DNA of 64,000 nt. Origin: Sipunculus nudus (lineage: Eukaryota > Annelida > Sipuncula > Golfingiida > Sipunculidae). Of this stretch, positions 58,029 through 64,000 are shown piece after piece. Under the pieces are notes generated by a model. That model ran no database searches. It was not told where the DNA came from and saw nothing but the letters and a program-made list of their open reading frames with translations. Both the position numbers and the translations under genes were made by a program. The stretch covers positions 69,425,676 through 69,489,675 of the forward strand of contig CM049316.1 of the NCBI GenBank assembly GCA_026874595.1, given 5' to 3'. How positions within the stretch are numbered: position 1 is the first letter of the stretch; each line of letters opens with the position of its first letter.

Positions 58029-60727
58029 GTAATTAACTCTCTACATCTTCATTATCAATACATTTATGAGCACTACATTTGATTTTTTGTTCCGTTTACA
58101 TGCCTCTCTGATATAATGTATGGTTTAATATATGGAGCCCTGGACAGTCGAGTGGTAAAACGCTCGGCTCTCTCAGCTGGCGACCCCGGTTAGATCCCTG
58201 GTGTGGCTATGAGAGTGGGTTGTAGTTGCCCGTCCAAGACCGGTGGTTTTCACCGGGTTCTTCGGTCTCTTTCCTACCTCTATAGACTACCGAACGCCAT
58301 CATCGGAGCCATGTAGAGTGCCTTGATGAGTTATAATAACTATTTGACAATTAGGGTAATTAGCCCTATACATCTTCAAGGTCATGAGCACTTAATTTGA
58401 TCTTTTGTAAAGTTTTCATTACATAATCATCTGGAATTATGTAGGCATGCAGCACACTAGTATAATATATATGATTAATGACCATAATGATGAACTATGT
58501 AATCAACTCTGCACATCTGTCTTAACTTTATATTTATGAGCATCCAAGTTGATCTTTTGTCAAGTTTACGCTTTTAAACATCTGAAATTATGTAGTTAGC
58601 ACACTGATTTAATATATGATATATGAAAGTACCCGGTAATGATGAATCAGCTACTTTGCGCTACAGGTCTTCATTTAGTTTATAAACACTTAATTTTATT
58701 TTATGGTAAATTTTCCGTTACTTAATTTACTAAAGGCAACACACTCATTTTATATATAATTAATTACCGTTTTGATGAACTTGGTAATTAGCAGTGTACA
58801 TCTTCATCAGGTTTACATTTATTAGCAAATATTCGGATTTTTAGTAAAAGTTACAACATCATATGGAATGATATGGGTGGGACACTGATTTAATATATGA
58901 CATAGGACCTATGTCACAGACTAGGTAATTTGCCCTATACCTCTTCATCAGCTTTCTGTTTATGACCATTACACAATCATCTAAATTTCTAAATTATATA
59001 GTCAGATTTTACATATTATGTATGATTATTTTGATGGTCTGGATAATTAGCTCCATACATCTTCATATTTATGAGCTCATATTTTGTTTGGCGGGATTGG
59101 CGGGACACCGAGTTGAGTTATTATATACGCCTTGTGTGCTAGACCATATAATTAGCTCCATATATCTTCATTATCTTTGAGTTTATGAGTACATAACTTG
59201 ATCTTTTGTAAAGTATACAAAACACAGACCTGAAATTATGCAGATCTGACACTGATTTTATATACGAAATATGACCTTTATGATGCACTGGGTAATTAGC
59301 TCTATACATCATCACTAGTTTACATTTCGAACATAATGGTTGATCCTTTGTAAATATTACGTATTTACGCAAGATGCAGGTTTACATATGATGTATGGTC
59401 GTTACGATGCACCGGGTAATTAGATGCATACATCTTCATATTTATGAGACCATAATTTAATCTTTTGCAAAGTTGACGTTACATTATCAACTGAAATTAT
59501 GTAGTCAGTACACTGATTCAATATATGATTAATGGCCATAAAGCTGAACCGGCTAATTTGTTCTACATATATTCATTAACTTTATATTTATAAGCACTTA
59601 ATTTAATTTTATTTTAATGTTTAAGTTAACTGAAAGCAACCCACTAAATTTTATATGATATCAGACCATATTTTGATGGACCAGGTAATTAGTTCCATAC
59701 ATCTTGATTTCCGTTACATTTATGAGCATATAATTTGATATTTTGTAAAGTTTACATGACATAACCGTCTGAATTTATGTAGACTTGACACTGATTTTTT
59801 AGCTCAGCTGACTGAAAGACATCTAAGCTATAGCGATCACTCTTCCTTCGTTAACAGGTCACAAATCGTAACCATTGGGCCTAAAAACTATTAAGTGAAT
59901 ATCCATTTAGGTCAATAGGAAATCTCCTTGGAAACCTTAATTTAGGTTACTGTGGCCTCTTTCATCCGGGCTATCGGGCTCGTAAGCACTCCTAGAATAA
60001 TTCAAAATTTGATACAAAAGCTCCAATATCTGAATAACTAATGCTTTAATTTCCATGATTCTTTCCATGCATATTGATCATGGAGAGTTTAAACAGTTCT
60101 TGGTGGCTAGTGGTGCCACCTATGGCGCCTCCTATATTTGTTCTAATTTTTACGCATTTTTTCTCTATTTTTGAGACCTTCAAATGAAGCAGTCCAGCTG
60201 TTAATTGGGCTAAAAATCGTAACCGTTGGACATAGAAACATTTATCTGTTTATCCAATGAGGTCCAAGGAAAATATCTTTGGAAATCTGAAATTAGGTCA
60301 TGGTAACCTATATTTTGCGAACTACGGACCGAAAAGCTTACATAAGCAGATATAAACAGTATGTGCAACAGAAACATAAATGATGATAAACAACTGCATC
60401 AAAACTTAACCTATCTCTCAGTTACACACATACATGAATATATATATTATATATATACTATGGAATGATATTATGTAAGAGAATATTTATTTCATTGACA
60501 TTTACGATGCATTAAATTGCAATATATATTATTACATTATATTATAAAACATTATTTTATATCATATAATATTTTATTATATAACAATTAAAATATTTTA
60601 TTATATTTTATTTTATTTAGCTTCAGAGGGTTTGTGCTACAGCTGTACATACCCAGACACATTGGAGTGTAAACATCCTGACAGATATCGAAGCTCAAGG
60701 ACTGTGGCGTGCCGCGAGCAGTGTTAC
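57965..60727 (+). CDS. Ly6/uPAR-like protein gene, first two coding exons (3' end outside window)
   Basis: Coding exon 1 is 57965-58028: MAAMKLLLLLSVFAATAYTG, a signal peptide, phase 1 end, donor GTAATT. Coding exon 2 is 60621-60727 after TTTATTTAG: SEGLCYSCTYPDTLEC and a second half ending CREQCY, phase 0 end, donor GTAAGT. Splice phases, exon sizes, ATG context and the CYSCxYPD motif match the gene at 38901-46904, so the two are paralogs. The expected third exon with the CCxGDxCN signature and GPI tail was not found up to 64000 and should lie beyond the window. The product would be a secreted or GPI-anchored three-finger protein. Partner and role are unknown. Unlike its neighbour, no stop interrupts the visible part. 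Intron 1 (2.6 kb) consists almost entirely of repeats. Confidence 0.8.
58029..59790 (+). repeat. ~110-150-bp tandem array filling intron 1
   Basis: About twelve units share GGTAATTAGCTC, TATACATCTTCAT, ATTTATGAGCA, AATTTGATCTTTTGTAAAG and GAAATTATGTAG. Anchors lie near 58029, 58355, 58497, 58645, 58788, 58923, 59040, 59148, 59290, 59414, 59548 and 59684. The first gap is longer because a SINE sits inside it. The first unit starts at the intron's splice donor. Confidence 0.88.
58138..58350 (+). mobile_element. tRNA-derived SINE inside the intron array
   Basis: The head shows an A-box-like GTCGAGTGGTAAAACGCTCG and a B-box-like GGTTAGATCCC. A body follows with GTTGCCCGTCC, CCGGTGGTTTTCACCGGGTT and CTCTTTCCTACC, wording seen in conserved central domains of some invertebrate SINE families. 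It ends near GTGCCTTGATGAGTTATAA. Removing it restores the regular unit spacing of the surrounding array. Confidence 0.7.
59797..60345 (-). repeat. Inverted relative of the 20-21.9 kb array
   Basis: Read on the minus strand it repeats that family's order: AAAATAGAGAAAAAATGCGT, a block with CTCCATGATCAATATGCATG, GATACTTCAGCTTTTG-like sequence, TTAGGCCCAATGGTTACGAT, and an end near CAGCTGAGCTAAAAAA. About one and a half units are present and the ACGG microsatellite is missing. It lies just upstream of exon 2 of the second Ly6-like gene. Confidence 0.8.
60621..60727 (+). CDS. Ly6-like gene 2, coding exon 2
   Basis: Acceptor TTTATTTAG, then a frame with five cysteines (CYSC, LEC, VAC, QCY) and no stop, ending at the donor GTAAGT. 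Equivalent to exon 2 of the first gene. Confidence 0.82.
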
Positions 60728-60971
60728 GTAAGTCACTATACATACATACTACATACATAATATATTACTGCTTTATGCAATAATTACACCTTTATATATG
60801 GGAACATCCTGGTCAGTGCCAAGACTCCAATATCATGGTCTGTAACGAGCAATTATTAGTTATAACATGTATTTCTTTTATGCAATGTTATTTCTAAAAT
60901 CAGTGGGAAACAGATTGATGGAAGAGAGTTGTTTTAAGTAGAAAGATAATTACCTTATATGTGAACATCCT

Positions 60972-60978
<7 letters not shown>

Positions 60979-61022
<44 letters not shown>
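60979..61022. repeat. (TA)n microsatellite
   Basis: TA run with one GTATA interruption near 60991. Confidence 0.95.
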
Positions 61023-61024
<2 letters not shown>

Positions 61025-61500
61025 ATAATTTTGAACTTTAGCATGTCGAGGCTAGTGGCGAGGTTATTCCATTGATAAAAATTACAGTTGTAAGGAATAT
61101 GTTCGTTGATTCCATGTACCGTGAGTTATCCACGGATAAATGTTTCATAAAATTAACATAATTACTGGATTAAAATACTCTTTCGTGATAACATTCAGCC
61201 GCACTAATTACTCAGATAAATAAACACAGCACGGATGTTTAATATCCAAACCAACCGCATCAAATATGATGCTTAAAATGTAAGTAGACTTTACATAGTG
61301 CCAGATTTCTCCCCCAGATGTCGGTCTCAATGTTAGCGTCTTCCAAATGTGAAACATTATAACGTTAAAATAGAAGAAAAAGTCAAACGTATCAATAATT
61401 TTATTCGAATGAATCATGAATCCTATGAAATTGCAATGAGTTATCTTGTCTCAGAATGCATCCTCTATAATATTAATTTTGAAATCTATCCATTTTATTT

Positions 61501-61802
61501 GGCAAAAAAACTTAAAAGGTATGGTTCTCAGGCACCACCCACGTCAATATTAACTCCCCGCATCAAAAATTTTGATTTTGATTTTCATGTTTCAAGAAGA
61601 TAAAATCATACAGTTTTGATAGAATTTCCTTTGTCATGTAGTGCTTTTACCTGTTAAGCAAAACAATTCTATCATGCTTTTCATTGATCATATGACATTT
61701 TTATCGAAACATACTAAAGAAAAAGGTAAAAAAAAAATAAAATATCGCAAGCCCGCGCTGGTTTCTGACAGAAGTGGCTGAGAACCATACCTTTTTCTTG
61801 GC
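61501..61802. mobile_element. MITE with AAAAGGTATGG TIRs, Harbinger-like, copy 2
   Basis: Same inverted ends (AAAAGGTATGGTTCTCAGGC at 61514; reverse complement at about 61775-61795 with one mismatch) and the same internal blocks as the element at 48251-48556, including CATATGACATTTTTATCGAA. Interior divergence is moderate. TTA follows the right end at 61803-61805, but the left flank is ATTT, so the duplication is not clean. Confidence 0.82.
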
Positions 61803-64000
61803 TTAAGCATCACACACCAGGGTACATTATAATGGCAGTTAGGGTAACCCTCATTTCAGCTTTTTGTAAATGGAACATATTCAGTTGCTATACCTGTTTA
61901 TGTCCATGAGTAAATTATTAAATTTCATGACCATTCATATCGAGGTTCCATCGTGTGCAGTTCTAAATCATTCAGAATAAACGCTGTCTCATACAAAAAA
62001 AGACTGATTCCTTGTGCTTAATTATCCCCTCGAAACGAATTTGCAGGAGGGGATATAGTAACGCCTCTGGTCGTGCGTCCGTCTGTCCGTCCGTCCGTCC
62101 GGAATCGGCTTGTGGACCGATTTCAAGTCTAAGCGTTTGACCAATTTTTTTTTCATCTTGCACATATGGCTCACCTACTAAAAGATGAAGAACCCTATCG
62201 AATTTGAGGTCATGGGGCAAAGTTGAAGGCCACAGGACCAACTTCTTGCAAAAGGTTGTGGACCCATTTTAAGTCAAACCGTTTGAACAAAACTTTCCAT
62301 CTTGCTCATATGGCTCCCCTACCAAGAGATCCTATTGAGTTTGAGGTCACAGGGTCGAAAGTCACAGACCTGCCCTCCATATTTTCACACCGTGTAATAG
62401 ACCCAGTATAATTATGCTCTCATGCGAGGGGATGATCCGCTTTGCGGTGACCTTGCATTCCTTGTTGTGTCCTCAAGGAATGACGGGTAATTTGTAAGAT
62501 ACTAGAACAAGTCTAATGCACTGACAGACGAAGGTGAAAATATAAAAGTCATCCAGTCTCCACAGAGGTAGTGATTAGCTTTTGGTGAACACTCGGTTAA
62601 CATTTAAATCAGACAACCCTGTATAGTAAATGGAATAAGAAAAACAGCTCCATTTTCTTCCTCTCCATTTTCTTCTTCTCTCTTCTTCTATCCAAGGTGT
62701 TTACAGACTTATAGTCTTACTGTCTTAATTGCAATTAGCACACGACTGACACTCGAGGCTTGACAGGGCTTCTGGCAGTTGATACTCCAGTCTGTAAACT
62801 CCTTGTTCTATCCTATAGTTATTATGGTTGGCTTCATATTAGCGGGGTTAAAATTTCGCGATTTTCACTGTTTTAGTGTTTGCGAGGGTTTCGTTTTCGC
62901 GACCTTTCAATACAAAAGACATATACACACAGAGTATAACCAGTATAACATGAATTAATTGAATTTAAATATTATGTGCACAAAATCTAATTAAAAATAT
63001 TGTTAGTTAATGGCAAATCTCAATATCAATCTTTGAACATTTACGATCTATTTTTATTCATATTGTTAACCTTTCACTTAGGCCTCGAGATTGGGACCTT
63101 TTATTCACAAAGATTTTAATTTCGAGATAATTCCATTTCTCGAATAACTCGAATTTGAAACTCTTGCGAACAAAAAGGCGACCAAATTATTTTATATGCG
63201 ATCACTCGATGTATGGCTGTTGTGTCGGTCAACGGGAATTTTCCAGTTGTCATGAACACAAACCAATACACCACGCATGATGCCAACTATTTCAACTATT
63301 TATAAAAAAATAGAAAAAAATATATGAATACATTTTTATATTTATTTTAAGAATAAGGTATATTTAGCATTTGAAATTAGGCTAACACGCAGAGACATCA
63401 ATAAAAACGTTTGTTGCGAAAACAATATCTGAACTTTAATACCGTGAGTATAGGTGATTCAAATGCTAAAGACCTGAATGCAATATTAGGACAGGCCCCT
63501 GGAGCCCACAGAAAGAACAACTTACCAAATCACCTTTGATACTGAAGAAGCCATTTGAGCTGTTAGAACCGTCAGGTTCCGGCGCCTGCTAAGCGATTAA
63601 ACGGAGAGTGAAATGCATCATGGATGCATCTCATCCAAAACGCTGATATCATTCGCCTAAGTACCACTTTAGTTCACCAACGCGAGCAAAGGTGGCGCCA
63701 TGTGTTACAATTGTTACATGCGGCAATTTCATTATAATAGAGGATCATCATGGCGGGTTTTTTGTGGTCTCCAATTATTTTTGTATAAGAACAAATATTG
63801 GTATATATCAGCTCTGACAAACGATCTATCAAATCAGAGGGTCACGTGGGTATAGCTCTGATCATTCAACCATATCCAGAAGCATCTTGCATGTATGAAA
63901 AGAAAACAATTATAATTTTTAAAGTTGTCTATTCACATATACCAGGTATGTTAAATAAACATGGAACACAGTGTTTACTCCTTAAAATGTTAAGTGATAT
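61803..64000. other. Intron or intergenic, no exon recognised
   Basis: Presumably intron 2 of the second Ly6-like gene, at least in part. Apart from the repeat at 62024-62433 and CGCGA-type motifs near 62857 and 62899, nothing was recognised. No CCxGDxCN-type exon could be found. Confidence 0.45.
62024..62433 (+). repeat. Two-unit core repeat with (TCCG)n, pearl-like
   Basis: Bounded by ATCCCCTCG (62024-62032) and its inverse CGAGGGGAT (62425-62433). A GTCCGTCCGTCCGTCCG microsatellite at about 62086-62102 is followed by two ~144-bp units, each with CATCTTGC, CATATGGCTC and TGAGGTCA (anchors at 62154 and 62298). Microsatellite plus tandem cores inside inverted ends fits the pearl-type bivalve repeat design; this family differs in sequence from the 20-kb array. 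Confidence 0.75.

Noticed and set aside
63180-63260. Third exon of the second Ly6-like gene around a GCCVGQ-type reading
   Set aside because: There is a CC pair but no following CN, no suitable acceptor in phase 0, and no hydrophobic tail.

Overview
The window looks like nuclear DNA from an animal, most probably a marine lophotrochozoan and perhaps a bivalve mollusc. It is AT-rich, with widely spaced genes, GT..AG introns, AATAAA signals, long TA/CT microsatellites, tRNA-derived SINEs, several MITE families and tandem-core repeats with ACGG-type microsatellites that resemble the bivalve 'pearl' elements. No bacterial operons, rRNA genes, CRISPR arrays or functional tRNA genes were seen. The bivalve assignment is an inference from repeat style and gene families.

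GPCR cluster (about 1.2-15.7 kb and 34.0-35.1 kb). Five loci encode one divergent class A (rhodopsin-like) receptor family whose coding region sits in one exon. At the clearest loci that exon lies just behind a 3' splice site in the 5' UTR. Two are intact: 13074-14111 (-) and 34046-35104 (+). One is full length except for a single in-frame TGA in TM6 (1195-2292, -). One is a young pseudogene with several lesions (7770-8734, -). One is an old relic on the opposite strand (6865-7275, +). The pair at 7.8 and 13.1 kb lies in a tandem segmental duplication that also includes several kb of flank. Two MITEs are present in only one copy, so the other copy serves as a natural empty site.

Middle region (16-33 kb). 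This part is mostly repeats: a ~330-bp tandem array ending in an ACGG microsatellite (20.0-21.9 kb), a decayed LINE reverse transcriptase (27.4-27.9 kb, -), a LINE 3' tail with a (TTATC)n run, and a 1.2-kb minisatellite with a 13-bp C-rich unit. A ~145-bp tandem array lies directly upstream of the 34-kb receptor. One possible small secreted or prohormone-like protein (27087-27398, +) is the only other candidate gene here.

Ly6/uPAR genes (38.9-46.9 kb and 58.0 kb onwards). Two related three-finger (LU-domain) GPI-anchored protein genes lie on the + strand with the same architecture: a 5'-UTR intron, a signal-peptide exon ending in phase 1, then an exon with the first Cys residues ending in phase 0. 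The first has its third exon 6.3 kb downstream and carries an in-frame TAA in exon 2. The second runs out of the window before exon 3. Their introns are crowded with repeats: a TTAA-flanked MITE next to a splice acceptor, a ~5-kb insertion framed by arrays of AAACATGTTT palindromes, and a 12-copy intronic array whose first unit begins at the splice donor.

Receptors and LU-domain proteins are both membrane or secreted families that expand readily in molluscs. Nothing in the sequence links the two sets functionally. The strongest observations are the mixed intact, nonsense and relic receptor cluster, the duplication with empty sites for two MITEs, and the intron array of repeated splice donors.
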